64,000 bases of DNA from Roseovarius sp. ZX-A-9 (GCF_028369135.1 NZ_JAPWHW010000005.1:176501-240500); one strand, 5' to 3'. Positions 16,417 through 26,387 are shown, numbered from the stretch's first letter. Notes: generated by a model from the letters alone, not told the origin. Made by a program: numbers and translations.

Positions 16417-17913
16417 GTGAATAAACCTGCCCCTACGGTCACCCCCAACACATGGGAATTCCTGCGCGACCCAATGATCGCGCCGACCGGATTCCGTGAA
16501 TACGACGCCCGGTGGCAATACCCAGAGTCGATCAACTTGCCGGGTATCACCGCGCTTGGCCTCGGGCTGGGCACCCAGATGCGCGCCCGAGGGATCGAGC
16601 CGGTGATTGCGGTCGGCAACGATTACCGTGACTATTCGCTGTCAATCAAGAACGCGCTGATACTGGGGCTGATGCAGGCCGGCATCCACGTCAAGGATAT
16701 CGGCCCGGCCCTGTCGCCGATGGCTTATTTCGCGCAGTTTTACCTTGATGCCCCCGCCGTGGCGATGGTCACCGCGTCGCATAATCCCAACGGCTGGACC
16801 GGGGTCAAGATGGGGTTCGAACGCCCGCTGACCCACGGCCCCGATGAGATGAACGAGCTGCGCGATATCGTGCTGGAAGGCCGCGGGCAGGCCCATCCCG
16901 GCGGCAGCTATGAATTTGTCCCCGGCGTGCGCGAGGCTTATCTCGACGATCTGGTCGGTGACTTCAAGATGACCCGCAAGCTCAAGGTCGTCTGCGCCAC
17001 GGGCAACGGCACCGCATCCGCCTTTGCACCCGAACTGTTCGCGCGCCTCGGGGTCGAGGTCGTGCCGTCGCATAACGAACTGGACTACACCTTCCCGCAC
17101 TACAACCCGAACCCCGAAGCGATGGAAATGCTCCACGACATGAGCGCCAGCGTGAAGGCTTCCGGCGCGGATTTCGCGCTGGGGTTTGACGGCGACGGCG
17201 ACCGCTGCGGCGTGGTCGACGACGAGGGCGAAGAGATCTTTGCCGACAAGGTCGGCGTGATCATGGCCCGCGATTTCGCGCGGCTTTATCCCGGCAGCAC
17301 CTTTGTCGCGGATGTGAAATCCACCGGGCTGTTTGCGTCGGACCCCGTGCTGCTGTCGCATGGCGCCAAGGCCGATTACTGGAAAACCGGCCACAGCCAC
17401 ATGAAACGGCGCGTCAAGGAATTGGGCGCGCTGGCGGGATTCGAGAAGTCGGGCCACTACTTCCTGGCTGAGCCTGTGGGGCGTGGCTATGACTGCGGGA
17501 TGCGCGTGGCGGTGGAAATCTGCAAGCTGATGGATCGCAACCCGGAAAAATCCATGTCCGACCTGCGCCGCGCCCTGCCCGTCACCTATGCGACCCCCAC
17601 GATGTCGCCCTATTGTGCCGATACCGAAAAATACGAGGTGCTGGAACGGCTGGTGGCCAAACTGGTGGCCAAACACGAAGCGGGCGAGACGCTGGCGGGC
17701 CGCAAGATTGCGCAGGTCGTCACCGTGAACGGCGCGCGCGTCATCCTCGACAACGGCAGCTGGGGCCTCGTGCGCGCATCCTCGAACACGCCCAATCTGG
17801 TGGTGGTCTGCGAAAGCAGTGACAGCGAGGCCGAAATGCGGGCGATCTTTGCGGATATCGACGCGGTGATCCGGACAGAGCCATCGGTCGGCGAATACGA
17901 TCAGACGATCTGA
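16417..17913 (+). CDS. Phosphomannomutase/phosphoglucomutase
   Basis: A 498-residue alpha-D-phosphohexomutase interconverting mannose (or glucose) 6- and 1-phosphates to supply sugar nucleotides. The phosphoserine loop is TASHNPNGWTGVKMG, the Mg-binding loop is DGDGDRCG, the sugar-specificity segment is GFEKSGHYF and the phosphate-binding C-terminal loop is VRASSNTPN. Length matches the AlgC/CpsG family with slight N-terminal extension. The start is GTG at 16417 with AAGGACG upstream. It follows kdsA by 10 bp and completes the capsule-related operon. Confidence 0.9.
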   Translation: MNKPAPTVTPNTWEFLRDPMIAPTGFREYDARWQYPESINLPGITALGLGLGTQMRARGIEPVIAVGNDYRDYSLSIKNALILGLMQAGIHVKDIGPALSPMAYFAQFYLDAPAVAMVTASHNPNGWTGVKMGFERPLTHGPDEMNELRDIVLEGRGQAHPGGSYEFVPGVREAYLDDLVGDFKMTRKLKVVCATGNGTASAFAPELFARLGVEVVPSHNELDYTFPHYNPNPEAMEMLHDMSASVKASGADFALGFDGDGDRCGVVDDEGEEIFADKVGVIMARDFARLYPGSTFVADVKSTGLFASDPVLLSHGAKADYWKTGHSHMKRRVKELGALAGFEKSGHYFLAEPVGRGYDCGMRVAVEICKLMDRNPEKSMSDLRRALPVTYATPTMSPYCADTEKYEVLERLVAKLVAKHEAGETLAGRKIAQVVTVNGARVILDNGSWGLVRASSNTPNLVVVCESSDSEAEMRAIFADIDAVIRTEPSVGEYDQTI

Positions 17914-18048
17914 CGCGGCGCCAAGGGCGCTTCATCAGTGGGTTTGTCCCGCGTGGACTCAAAGCCGCGCGGGGGCACTGCGTGTTTCTTGCCGCCACAA
18001 ACCCTCTCCCCTCTGGTCCCTCGCAAACCGCGCCTGTACTGTCCGCTC

Positions 18049-19593
18049 ATGACCCAAACCACGCTCACATATTCCGAAGATCAGGCCGAAGCCCATGACC
18101 GCATCGCAGAGGTTCTGCGCAATGCGGGCGTCGACCTGGAAAACGGCACCCTCCAGCCACCTCGCGAATCCGCAGAGAGCGTGATGGCCGTCATCGGCAA
18201 GGCTGGGTCGGGCAAGACACTGCTTCTGGCTTCGCTTTACCGCGCGATGGAAGAGGCCGGTGTCGATATTGTCTCAGGCGATTACGAGAGCCGAAAACGC
18301 CGCGACAAGCGGACACTGGCGATTCTCGCCCCGACCAACAAGGCCGCCAGCGTGCTGCGCATGCGCGGTGTACCTGCAACCACGATCCACCGTATTCTCT
18401 ATACCCCGGTCTATGACCCCGAATACGAGCGGATCGCAGAGTGGCTGGCCGGCAATGGCGAACGCCCCGAGATCGCAGAGCTGAGCGATGCGACGCTGAC
18501 CGAAGTCGCTTTGGATCGCGCATTTGCCTTCTACCAGACCAACAAATCCATCCCCGGTGCGCTGGCCGCAGCCGGCCTGCGTGGCAGCGATTTCATCACC
18601 GGTTGGAAGCGGCGCGAAGAACCGCTGGACATCGGGTTCGTCGATGAGGCCAGCATGCTGGACGAACGGCAGATGGCCGACCTCAAGGAAATTTTTCCAA
18701 CACTCTTTCTCTTTGGCGATCCGGCGCAGCTGGCCCCGGTAAACCAGTCGGGCGCGATGGTCTTCGAGACCCTGCCTGCCCCTGCCAAGCTGGAACTGCA
18801 CCGCATCCACCGGCAGGACGCGGATAATCCGATCCTTGATCTGGCGCACGCATTGGCCGACCCGGCGCTGGAATTTTCCGATTTCGAGCGCATGGTCGAG
18901 GAAAAATCGCGCATCGATGAGCGCGTGCAATACGCCCAGCGGGTCGAGGTCGATCTAATGGCGCGCAGTCCCGTGCTGGTCTGGCGCAATGCCACGCGAA
19001 TCCGCCTGATCACCGCCTTTCGTGCGGTCCACGGCGCCCCCGATACCGCGCTGCTGGAGGGCGAGCCGCTGATCTGCGACGGGATCGAGCTGCCTCTGAA
19101 GCACCGCAAGAAGCGGCTTGATCTGGAGGCACGCGGGCTGATCAAGGGCGCACAGGTGATCTATCTCGGGCCCGGACGCAAACCGGGATTTTCGCGGTTG
19201 CATGTGATGGGTGCCGAAGACCCGCAAGTGAGCGCCGCAAGTATCGTTAAAATCGAGAAACCCGACGAGGAAGAGCCGTTTATTCCCTTTGCTGCCAACA
19301 TGGGTGCCACGTTCCTGCACGGGGCGGCCGTCACGATCCACAAGGCGCAGGGCAGCCAGTGGGAGACGGTGCAGGTATTTGCCCCGGATCTCTTTGTTGC
19401 GGCGCGCATGGGCCGCGTCGAGGCGGGGCAGCCATTATGGAAGCGGCTGGCCTATGTCGCCATAACCCGCGCACAGGAACGGCTGTGCTGGGTGGTGCGC
19501 AACCGGCTGTCGAAACCCGAATATCCCTTGCGCGTCGACGATCTGCGCACCGCGCCCGCGCCCCTCACCCTCGAAGCGGAGACCGCCCCATGA
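18049..19593 (+). CDS. ATP-dependent DNA helicase, RecD/UvrD-like superfamily 1
   Basis: A 514-residue SF1 helicase. Walker A is GKAGSGKT (residues 50-57), APTNKAASVLR is motif Ia, Walker B is VDEASML, LFGDPAQLAPV is motif III, ITIHKAQGSQWETV-like sequence is motif V and YVAITRAQERL is motif VI. It resembles stand-alone RecD2-type or Dda-like helicases found widely in alphaproteobacteria. I chose the ATG at 18049, since upstream codons look non-homologous. It overlaps the SDR gene by ATGA. Confidence 0.85.
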   Translation: MTQTTLTYSEDQAEAHDRIAEVLRNAGVDLENGTLQPPRESAESVMAVIGKAGSGKTLLLASLYRAMEEAGVDIVSGDYESRKRRDKRTLAILAPTNKAASVLRMRGVPATTIHRILYTPVYDPEYERIAEWLAGNGERPEIAELSDATLTEVALDRAFAFYQTNKSIPGALAAAGLRGSDFITGWKRREEPLDIGFVDEASMLDERQMADLKEIFPTLFLFGDPAQLAPVNQSGAMVFETLPAPAKLELHRIHRQDADNPILDLAHALADPALEFSDFERMVEEKSRIDERVQYAQRVEVDLMARSPVLVWRNATRIRLITAFRAVHGAPDTALLEGEPLICDGIELPLKHRKKRLDLEARGLIKGAQVIYLGPGRKPGFSRLHVMGAEDPQVSAASIVKIEKPDEEEPFIPFAANMGATFLHGAAVTIHKAQGSQWETVQVFAPDLFVAARMGRVEAGQPLWKRLAYVAITRAQERLCWVVRNRLSKPEYPLRVDDLRTAPAPLTLEAETAP

Positions 19594-20324
19594 AATCCAT
19601 CCTGATCACCGGCGCCAGTTCCGGCATAGGGCGCAGCACCGCAGAAGTTTTCCTGCAGGCCGGATGGCGCGTGGGCCTGATCGCGCGGCGTGCCGACCGT
19701 CTGCACGAGATCGCGCAGGCCAATGCTCGCGCGGTCCCGCTGCCCTGCGACGTGACCGACCCGGACGCGATGAAAGGGGCCTTTGCCGATTTCCTGCAAA
19801 CCGCCGGGCGGCTTGATGTTCTGTTCAACAATGCCGGCACATTCGGCCCGTCAGGAACCATCGACGAAGTGTCGCTCACCGATTTCGACGAGGTGATCGC
19901 GATCAATGTCCGTGGCATGTTCATCGCGGCGCAACTCGCGTTCTCGCATATGCGCGCGCAGTCCCCCCAAGGTGGACGGATCATCAATAACGGTTCCCTT
20001 TCGGCGCATAACCCGCGCCCCGGTTCGATCTGCTACACTACCAGCAAACACGCGATCACCGGCATGACCCGCAGCCTGTCGCTCGATGGGCGGCCCTTTG
20101 ACATCGCCTGCGGGCAGATCGACATCGGCAACGCCAGGACAGAGCTGGTGGACGATTTGAACGCGCGCGCGCAAGCCGCCGATCCCGACGCGCCATTGAT
20201 GCCGATGATGGATGTGGCCGATGCTGCCCGATCGGTTCTGCACATGGCGCAATTGCCGCTCTCGGCCAATGTCCAGTTCATGACCGTGATGGCAACCAAG
20301 ATGCCCTATATCGGGCGCGGGTAG
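19590..20324 (+). CDS. Short-chain dehydrogenase/reductase (classical SDR)
   Basis: A 244-residue classical SDR. The NAD(P) motif TGASSGIG is at residues 7-14, NNAG is near residue 80, the catalytic Ser is in NNGSLSA and the Tyr/Lys pair in YTTSKHAITG. An Arg in the first beta-alpha unit (ARRADR) suggests NADP preference. The ATG overlaps the helicase stop (ATGA), so translation is coupled, although no functional link between the two is obvious. The substrate is unknown. Confidence 0.87.
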   Translation: MKSILITGASSGIGRSTAEVFLQAGWRVGLIARRADRLHEIAQANARAVPLPCDVTDPDAMKGAFADFLQTAGRLDVLFNNAGTFGPSGTIDEVSLTDFDEVIAINVRGMFIAAQLAFSHMRAQSPQGGRIINNGSLSAHNPRPGSICYTTSKHAITGMTRSLSLDGRPFDIACGQIDIGNARTELVDDLNARAQAADPDAPLMPMMDVADAARSVLHMAQLPLSANVQFMTVMATKMPYIGRG

Positions 20325-20372
20325 CCGGAAATCTTGTGTAAATCGCGCAGGATTTTCTCTGTGGCGCGCACC

Positions 20373-21134
20373 TCAGCCATGCCGCAGCGCCCGGAAGGCG
20401 GCCGAAGCACCCCAGCCGGCACCGATGGCAATCGCCAGCGACATCAACCCGTAAAGTATCGGTTGTTCGCGTGACAGGGCGAACAGCCAGCGCTCCATGC
20501 CCACCTTTCGCACATCGATGATCGTCTCGTACTGCGATATGACACGGCCCTCGCGGGTCAGGAAAATCCGGGTTGCGTAATCGCCTTCGGTCAGGTTTGC
20601 AGGCAATTTCACGGACGTCTGAAACAGCGTATCCTCGCGCAATTCAACCGCACCTTCATCAACCTTGTAGGCGCGGTTTGCGGTGCGAATGCGGATCACG
20701 GCGTCGGTAAAACTCTGGGCATCCTTGACCGTACTCGGCGCGCCCACGGACCGGATTGCACGCGGGATGGAAATCTTGTGGCGCAGATCCTCGACTTCGG
20801 ACAGGACCTCCGACCACGGCCCGCTGGTGGCGACCGCGTAGAAACTGGGTGCCGCATCCACCTCGACCGCGTCAACATTGACCCAAATGCCGAAACGCCG
20901 CTCCTTGCGCCGAACATTCAACGTCTGCGACGGCCCGGCGATGGTGACGACCACACCGAGGTCGCCCTCGGGAATCGCAGTTTGGCGCTTGATCGCACCG
21001 AAAATCAGGATCTCGGAACCGTCAAACGTAGTGTTGATCTCGATCTCGTTCTTGCTGAGGCCCAGAACCACCTCTTCGTCGGCCTTGGCAGGCGACGCGG
21101 CAAGTGCCAGCAGGATCAATGCGAGACGCAGCAT
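20373..21134 (-). CDS. TIGR02186-family membrane-anchored protein
   Basis: A 253-residue protein with an N-terminal signal sequence (LRLALILLALAASPAKA) and one C-terminal membrane helix (ILYGLMSLAIAIGAGWGASAAF), so most of it is periplasmic. It matches the alphaproteobacterial TIGR02186 family of unknown function, which is regularly found beside TauE/SafE exporters. The ATG at 21134 shares a base with the stop of the exporter gene (TGATG), supporting translational coupling and a joint role, perhaps an accessory protein for sulfite or organosulfonate export. Confidence 0.8.
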   Translation of the reverse strand: MLRLALILLALAASPAKADEEVVLGLSKNEIEINTTFDGSEILIFGAIKRQTAIPEGDLGVVVTIAGPSQTLNVRRKERRFGIWVNVDAVEVDAAPSFYAVATSGPWSEVLSEVEDLRHKISIPRAIRSVGAPSTVKDAQSFTDAVIRIRTANRAYKVDEGAVELREDTLFQTSVKLPANLTEGDYATRIFLTREGRVISQYETIIDVRKVGMERWLFALSREQPILYGLMSLAIAIGAGWGASAAFRALRHG

Positions 21135-22051
21135 CAGTGCCCGCCTCCCGTGGCGATTGAATAGAGCTCGGCAGGCTGGATCAGCAGATCGAGCCCCAGT
21201 TTGAAGCAAACCCCCATCACCATGATCGCCAGCAAGATGCGCAGCTGTTCGGCCTTCAATCGCGTGCCGATCACCGTGCCGATCTGTGCACCGACAACGC
21301 CACCGACCAACAACAGAACCGCCAGCACCACGTCCACGATCCCACTGCTCACCGCGTGCAGCATAGTTGCAAAAGCCGTGACGAAGATGATCTGAAAGAG
21401 CGATGTGCCGACCACCACCTTGGTCGGCATCCCGAGAAGATAGATCATCGCGGGCACCATGATGAACCCGCCGCCAACCCCCATGATCGCGGCCAGAACA
21501 CCCACCGCAACACCTATCAGAAGGGGGGGGATGACGCTGATATAGAGGCCAGATGTCCGAAACCGCATCTTGAGCGGTAATTTATGAATCCAGCTATGCT
21601 TTTTGCGCTTGGGCACACCGCCACCGCGGCGCGACCGTCGGATCGCGCGCAGGCTCTCGACGAACATCAACGCGCCGATAATACCGAGGAACACGACGTA
21701 AAACAGCGTGACGAGCAGGTCGACCTGCCCCAGCGACTGGAGATAGTTGAACAGCAAGACACCCAGCGCCGCGCCAAACAACCCGCCGATCAGCAGGATC
21801 GTCCCCATCCGCAGGTCGACAGCACGCCGCTGAAAATGCGCGAGCACCGCCGAGAAGGACGACGCAACGATCTGGTTCGCGCCAGTCGCCACCGCAACAG
21901 CGGGCGGGATACCGATAAAGAACAGCAGCGGCGTCATGAGGAACCCGCCTCCGACACCGAACATGCCCGACAGCACCCCAACAAGGCCACCGAGACCAAG
22001 CAGCAGGAATGCGTTGACCGAAACTTCAGCGATGGGCAGGTAGATGTACAT
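21134..22051 (-). CDS. Sulfite exporter TauE/SafE family protein
   Basis: A 305-residue inner-membrane protein with about eight helices in two inverted halves. Each half contains the family's glycine motif: GMFGVGGGFLMTPLL near the N-terminus and IMGVGGGFIMVPAM in the middle. A basic cytoplasmic loop (RRSRRGGGVPKRKKH) separates them. Family members export sulfite, sulfoacetate or related anions. I chose the ATG at 22051 giving MYIYLPIAEV; earlier in-frame codons look non-coding. It forms a two-gene unit with the TIGR02186 gene. Confidence 0.85.
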   Translation of the reverse strand: MYIYLPIAEVSVNAFLLLGLGGLVGVLSGMFGVGGGFLMTPLLFFIGIPPAVAVATGANQIVASSFSAVLAHFQRRAVDLRMGTILLIGGLFGAALGVLLFNYLQSLGQVDLLVTLFYVVFLGIIGALMFVESLRAIRRSRRGGGVPKRKKHSWIHKLPLKMRFRTSGLYISVIPPLLIGVAVGVLAAIMGVGGGFIMVPAMIYLLGMPTKVVVGTSLFQIIFVTAFATMLHAVSSGIVDVVLAVLLLVGGVVGAQIGTVIGTRLKAEQLRILLAIMVMGVCFKLGLDLLIQPAELYSIATGGGH

Positions 22052-22256
22052 TATATCTGTTAGCGCCAAGCCTGTCGCTTTGGCAAGCGCGCAGCCGGGA
22101 ACAAAGCGTTTACCCCATAAAATTTTGTATACTGGCCTTAGAACTGGGCGCAACTGGCCCTACTGGCAGGCATGCATGACCCCGAGCGTAGGAAAGCGCC
22201 ACGAGGTCACTGAATATTGGACTTGGGGTGGACCGCCGCCATCATGCGCGGCCAAT

Positions 22257-22676
22257 TCATTCCAGCGGTTTGGACAGGATCAACGCATCTACGCGCCCAC
22301 CGGACGGGCGCGCATAATACTTCGCCCGCCGCGCGGTCTCGACATAGCCCGCAGCGTGATAGAGAGCTCGGGCCGGCGCATTGTCCTCGGCCACTTCCAG
22401 AAACAACCGCACAGCGCTGCGCGCCAGCAGATCGGCCTCCAGCGTCGCCAACAAGCGCCGCGCCCTGCCCTGCCTGCGGTGGGTCGGATGAGTGGCGAGT
22501 GTCAGCAGTTCCGCCTCATCAACAATCAGCCGGGCCATAGCGAAACCGTGCATATCGCCTGCGCATAGCACCTGGTCTGTCGCGATGAGATCAGCAAACT
22601 CGTCAGCACGCCAGGCGCGGCCCTGCCCGTCAAAAGCGGCGGCATGGATGCGCGCCATGTCCTGCGGTGCGATCAA
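22257..22676 (-). CDS. rimI: Ribosomal protein-alanine N-acetyltransferase (RimI-like GNAT)
   Basis: A 139-residue GNAT acetyltransferase. The acetyl-CoA loop is HRRQGRARRLLATL (R/Q-x-x-G-x-A form) and the C-terminal motif is LEVAEDNAPARALYHAAGY, both typical of RimI, which acetylates the N-terminal Ala of ribosomal protein S18. It overlaps tsaB by ATGA, the usual tsaB-rimI arrangement. The protein is slightly shorter than E. coli RimI. Confidence 0.87.
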   Translation of the reverse strand: MIAPQDMARIHAAAFDGQGRAWRADEFADLIATDQVLCAGDMHGFAMARLIVDEAELLTLATHPTHRRQGRARRLLATLEADLLARSAVRLFLEVAEDNAPARALYHAAGYVETARRAKYYARPSGGRVDALILSKPLE

Positions 22677-23326
22677 TCGAGCAGCACCGGCGGCGCATCA
22701 CGCGCAGGCGCGGCATCAGCGGGTTTGAGGTAAAAAGGCGCGGCAGGCGGGCACTCGTTCTGCCAGCTCAGCGCCGCGATCCGCGCGATGGCCGATCCCG
22801 GCGCATAAGGCGCGGGGACATGCGGCACACCCAGTCGCTCCGCGATCTCTGCCCCGGCGGACCCGATCGAAACAAGGCCCGGCTCTGCCAGATCGAGCGG
22901 AAGGTCAGACACGGCCACCAGCGCGGGCGGCACGCTCTGTGCCGTGCGGACACCCTGCACATAGGCCTGCCCGCGCGGTGCGGCGATTGACGCCAACACA
23001 GGCCCGCTGGTGGCATGGGCAATCGCATCCAGCAGGGTGACACCGATCACGGGAATATCCAGGGCCAGCGCAAGCCCCCGCATGGCAGAAACCGAGATGC
23101 GGATGCCGGTGAAATTTCCCGGCCCCGTGCCGACCCCGATGGCTGCCAGATCGCGCCACGTGACCCCGCCACGTGCCAACATGTCCGTGAGCAGCGGAAA
23201 CAGTGCCTCGGCCTGACCTTTCGGCATGTCCTGATAGAGATCAGACAGCACGTCTGTGCCCTGCAGCACCGCAGCGCTGCAATAAGACCCAGAGGTATCG
23301 ACACCCAAAATGATCGGCTCAGCCAT
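22673..23326 (-). CDS. tsaB: tRNA threonylcarbamoyladenosine biosynthesis protein TsaB
   Basis: A 217-residue TsaB, the partner of TsaD and TsaE in making the t6A modification of ANN-decoding tRNAs. Motifs are GVDTSGSYCSAAVLQ at the N-terminus, VGTGPGNFTGIRISVSAMRGLA around residue 70 and PVIGVTLLDA. I chose the ATG at 23326, since the codons upstream look non-homologous. It is translationally coupled to rimI. Confidence 0.93.
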   Translation of the reverse strand: MAEPIILGVDTSGSYCSAAVLQGTDVLSDLYQDMPKGQAEALFPLLTDMLARGGVTWRDLAAIGVGTGPGNFTGIRISVSAMRGLALALDIPVIGVTLLDAIAHATSGPVLASIAAPRGQAYVQGVRTAQSVPPALVAVSDLPLDLAEPGLVSIGSAGAEIAERLGVPHVPAPYAPGSAIARIAALSWQNECPPAAPFYLKPADAAPARDAPPVLLD

Positions 23327-23463
23327 GCGCGCGCTCCGGGCCGCCCGCGCTTCGCAGCGAGGGCAGACGCTTGGCGATATGCCAATGCAGAATGGACACG
23401 GCGGCAAACCTCACGGCGCCAGAATAGCACCGTGCGGTGATCGCCGCTCCCGATCCGCCGATG

Positions 23464-24027
23464 TCAGACACCGACCGGGCGCACTTCGGTCACTTCCGGG
23501 ATATAATGGCGCAGCAGGTTCTCGATCCCCATCTTCAGGGTGATCGTCGAAGACGGGCAACCCGCGCAGGCGCCCTGCATGTGCAGATAGACCACACCGC
23601 GGTCAAACCCATGGAATGTGATGTCGCCGCCATCCTGCGCCACCGCAGGGCGGACACGTGTATCCAGCAATTCCTTGATCTGGCCGACGATATCGCCATC
23701 CTCTCCGGTATGCTCGGCATGTCCCGAAGCAATGGCGCTGTCATCCGTCATGACCGGCTGGCCGGATTGGTAATGCTCCATGATCGCGCCCAGAATCGCT
23801 GGCTTGACGTGATCCCACTCGATGTCGTCCTGCTTGGTCACGGTCACGAAATCGGTGCCAAAAAAGACGGCTGAAACACCGTCTACTGCAAAGATCCGCG
23901 CCGCGAGCGGGGATTTCTCAGCCCCCTCGGCACTGGAAAAATCGGCTGTTCCGGCGGGCAGGACGCTCTGGCCGGGCAGGAATTTCAACGTTGCCGGGTT
24001 GGGCGTGGATTCGGTCTGAATGAACAT
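23464..24027 (-). CDS. NifU-family iron-sulfur scaffold protein (Nfu type)
   Basis: A 187-residue Nfu-like protein. The N-terminal Nfu_N domain (TESTPNPATLKFLPG) resembles mitochondrial NFU1, and the C-terminal NifU domain carries the cluster-binding CAGCPSS motif. It transfers Fe-S clusters to apoproteins in the cytoplasm. I chose the ATG at 24027, preceded by AGAGAGGTCCCGCG. Upstream codons are not conserved-looking. Confidence 0.92.
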   Translation of the reverse strand: MFIQTESTPNPATLKFLPGQSVLPAGTADFSSAEGAEKSPLAARIFAVDGVSAVFFGTDFVTVTKQDDIEWDHVKPAILGAIMEHYQSGQPVMTDDSAIASGHAEHTGEDGDIVGQIKELLDTRVRPAVAQDGGDITFHGFDRGVVYLHMQGACAGCPSSTITLKMGIENLLRHYIPEVTEVRPVGV

Positions 24028-24219
24028 CGCGGGACCTCTCTGAATGGGCACTATTGATATGCGCGCGCCGGTGCCCCAAGTCAAGGTTTGGAACCATTCT
24101 AAACTATAGCAGCACAGCCCTGGTGCTATGCGCACTTGTTCTTCCAGGCATGTAGCGCAACTTCTGGCCGTGAACATCCTAGCCAGAGACAGAAAATTCG
24201 CAGAATTTTCCAACCACCC

Positions 24220-24675
24220 TCAGGTGATCCTTTCGAGCCGTTCCTTGCTCATATCACCCGGAACGATGGTGATCGGAATGGGCAGTGATCCGGCACTTTT
24301 GGTCAACTGCGTGACCAGCGGCCCCGGCCCTTTTCGGTCAGAGGCTGCGCCTAACACCAACACGCCGACTTCCGGATCTTCAGTGACCTGCGCGATGATT
24401 TCGACCACCGGTTCGCCTTCGCGGATGACCAACTCGGGATCGACCCCTTGCTTGTCACGCATCCATTTCGCGAACACTTCGAAATGCGCCTCGATGCGCT
24501 CGCGATGCTCTTCGCGCATGATGTCACCCACGCCGAGCCAGTGGTTGAACTCTTCAGGTGGAATAACAGACAACACCTTGACGCCGCCTTGCGTGTTTGC
24601 CGCACGCATTGCGGCAAAACGCATTGCATTGAGGCATTCGCGGCTGTCATCCAGCACGACCATGAATTTCCGCAT
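24220..24675 (-). CDS. Universal stress protein UspA family
   Basis: A 151-residue single-domain Usp protein. The N-terminal strand MVVLDDSRECLNAMRFA and the C-terminal nucleotide-loop region VLVLGAASDRKGPGPLV are typical, although the loop deviates from the canonical G-2x-G-9x-G-S/T ATP-binding pattern. It is transcribed alone, between the nfu-like gene and the argH unit. The target is unknown. Confidence 0.82.
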   Translation of the reverse strand: MRKFMVVLDDSRECLNAMRFAAMRAANTQGGVKVLSVIPPEEFNHWLGVGDIMREEHRERIEAHFEVFAKWMRDKQGVDPELVIREGEPVVEIIAQVTEDPEVGVLVLGAASDRKGPGPLVTQLTKSAGSLPIPITIVPGDMSKERLERIT

Positions 24676-24794
24676 TCGCTGTCCCCCGGCTTCGCTCTAG
24701 ATCATGAAGCAAGCGACCAGCCTGCGCAATAGAATGCGAAATGTGGCGTGACGCGTTTCACTGCCCGCAACGGCGAGGGCAGGAAAACGAAAAT

Positions 24795-24974
24795 CTAGAG
24801 GCCCACCCCCACGCCCATGGTGATGTTGCCACTGAACACCGACGCCTTGGTGGTGGTATGCGTGCCATTCTTGCCGACGCCGACGGTGGTGGCAACGGTT
24901 GGGCGTTCGGGCGGCCCGTCTACGCCGCAGGCCGCCAGCGCTATCAGCACCGGTGCGAAAAACATGACTCTCAT
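24795..24974 (-). CDS. Small lipoprotein coupled to argH
   Basis: A 59-residue secreted lipoprotein read directly from the minus strand. It starts [17 protein letters not shown], a short signal peptide ending in the lipobox LAAC, so mature protein would begin at Cys16. The mature part is Pro-, Thr- and Gly-rich and ends in TMGVGVGL. Its ATG overlaps the argH stop by ATGA (24974-24971), so it is translationally coupled to argH. Its function is unknown. Residue 18 onward has no charged core, and it may be an anchored peptide. Confidence 0.72.
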   Translation of the reverse strand: MRVMFFAPVLIALAACGVDGPPERPTVATTVGVGKNGTHTTTKASVFSGNITMGVGVGL

Positions 24975-26362
24975 TTCAGCATCTCCCGCCAGCGTTTCAC
25001 CTGTGCGCGCACTTCGCTTGGGGCGGTGCCGCCATAGCTTGTCCGGCTGGCGACCGAATTATGCACGCCCAGCACGTCGAACACATCCGCACGAATCGCG
25101 GCATGCACCGATTGCATCTCTTCCAGACTGAGATCGGGCAGATCACAGCCCTTGCGCTCGGCCATCGCCACCAGCGCGCCGGTGACATGATGCGCCTCGC
25201 GGAACGGCATGTCCAGCACCCGCACCAGCCAGTCAGCCAGGTCCGTGGCGGTGGAGAAGCCCGATCCGGCGGCGGCCTCCAGCGCCTCGCGGTTGGCGGT
25301 CATGTCGCGCACCATGCCTTCCATCGCGGCCAGCGCCAGCATCAGGTTGTCGGCGGCGTCGAACACCTGCTCCTTGTCTTCCTGCATGTCCTTGGAATAG
25401 GCCAGTGGCAAGCCCTTCATCACCGTCATCAGCGCGACATTTGCCCCGAAAATCCGCCCGATCTTGGCCCGGATCAACTCGGCAGCATCGGGGTTCTTTT
25501 TCTGCGGCATGATCGAAGACCCCGTGGAAAACCGATCAGACAGGGTGACAAAGCGGAACTGTGCCGAGGACCAGATCACCAGCTCTTCGGCCAGACGGCT
25601 CAGATGCATGGCGCAGATGCTGGCGGCGCCCAGAAACTCCAGCGCGAAGTCGCGGTCGCTGACGGCATCCAGCGAATTGGCAGACGGCCGGTCAAAGCCC
25701 AGCGCCTCTGCGGTCATGTGCCGGTCGATGGGGAAGCTAGTCCCGGCCAGCGCGGCGGCCCCCAAGGGGCATTCGTTCATCCGCTTGCGGGCATCGCGCA
25801 CCCGGCCCAGATCGCGGCCCAGCATTTCGACATAGGCCATCATGTGATGTCCCCAGGTTACGGGCTGTGCGGTTTGCAGGTGCGTAAAGCCCGGCATCAC
25901 CCAATCCGCCCCCGCCTCGGCCTGCGTCAGCAACGCCGCCACAAGTGCAAGGATCGCACCTTCGGTTGCATCCAGCTGATCGCGCACCCACAGCTTGAAA
26001 TCGGTCGCCACCTGGTCGTTGCGCGATCGGCCGGTGTGCAGCCGTCCGGCGGGCGCGCCGATGATTTCCTTCAGCCGCGCCTCGACATTCATGTGGATGT
26101 CTTCCAACGCGGCGGAAAATTCGAACGTTCCGGCCTCTATTTCTGACAAGACCGTGAGGAGCCCTTCCCTCATCGCCTCCGCATCAGTATCACTCACGAT
26201 GCCGGTGCGCGCGAGCATTGCCGCATGGGCCCTCGATCCGGCGATGTCCTGTGCCGCCATCCGCTTGTCGAACCCGATCGAGGCGTTGATTGCCTCCATG
26301 ATCGCATCGGGTCCGGCGGCGAAACGGCCGCCCCACATCTGGTTCGAGGATTTGTCTGCCAT
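24971..26362 (-). CDS. argH: Argininosuccinate lyase
   Basis: A 463-residue argininosuccinate lyase, the last arginine-biosynthesis step (argininosuccinate to arginine plus fumarate). The fumarase/ASL superfamily signature [13 protein letters not shown] is near residue 280, [13 protein letters not shown] is around residue 110 and [11 protein letters not shown] is around residue 160. Length is normal. It is divergent from the TlpA-like gene and followed by the coupled small lipoprotein. Confidence 0.96.
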   Translation of the reverse strand: MADKSSNQMWGGRFAAGPDAIMEAINASIGFDKRMAAQDIAGSRAHAAMLARTGIVSDTDAEAMREGLLTVLSEIEAGTFEFSAALEDIHMNVEARLKEIIGAPAGRLHTGRSRNDQVATDFKLWVRDQLDATEGAILALVAALLTQAEAGADWVMPGFTHLQTAQPVTWGHHMMAYVEMLGRDLGRVRDARKRMNECPLGAAALAGTSFPIDRHMTAEALGFDRPSANSLDAVSDRDFALEFLGAASICAMHLSRLAEELVIWSSAQFRFVTLSDRFSTGSSIMPQKKNPDAAELIRAKIGRIFGANVALMTVMKGLPLAYSKDMQEDKEQVFDAADNLMLALAAMEGMVRDMTANREALEAAAGSGFSTATDLADWLVRVLDMPFREAHHVTGALVAMAERKGCDLPDLSLEEMQSVHAAIRADVFDVLGVHNSVASRTSYGGTAPSEVRAQVKRWREMLK

Positions 26363-26387
26363 TGCCCTGGTTCCCTTCGGAGGAAAT

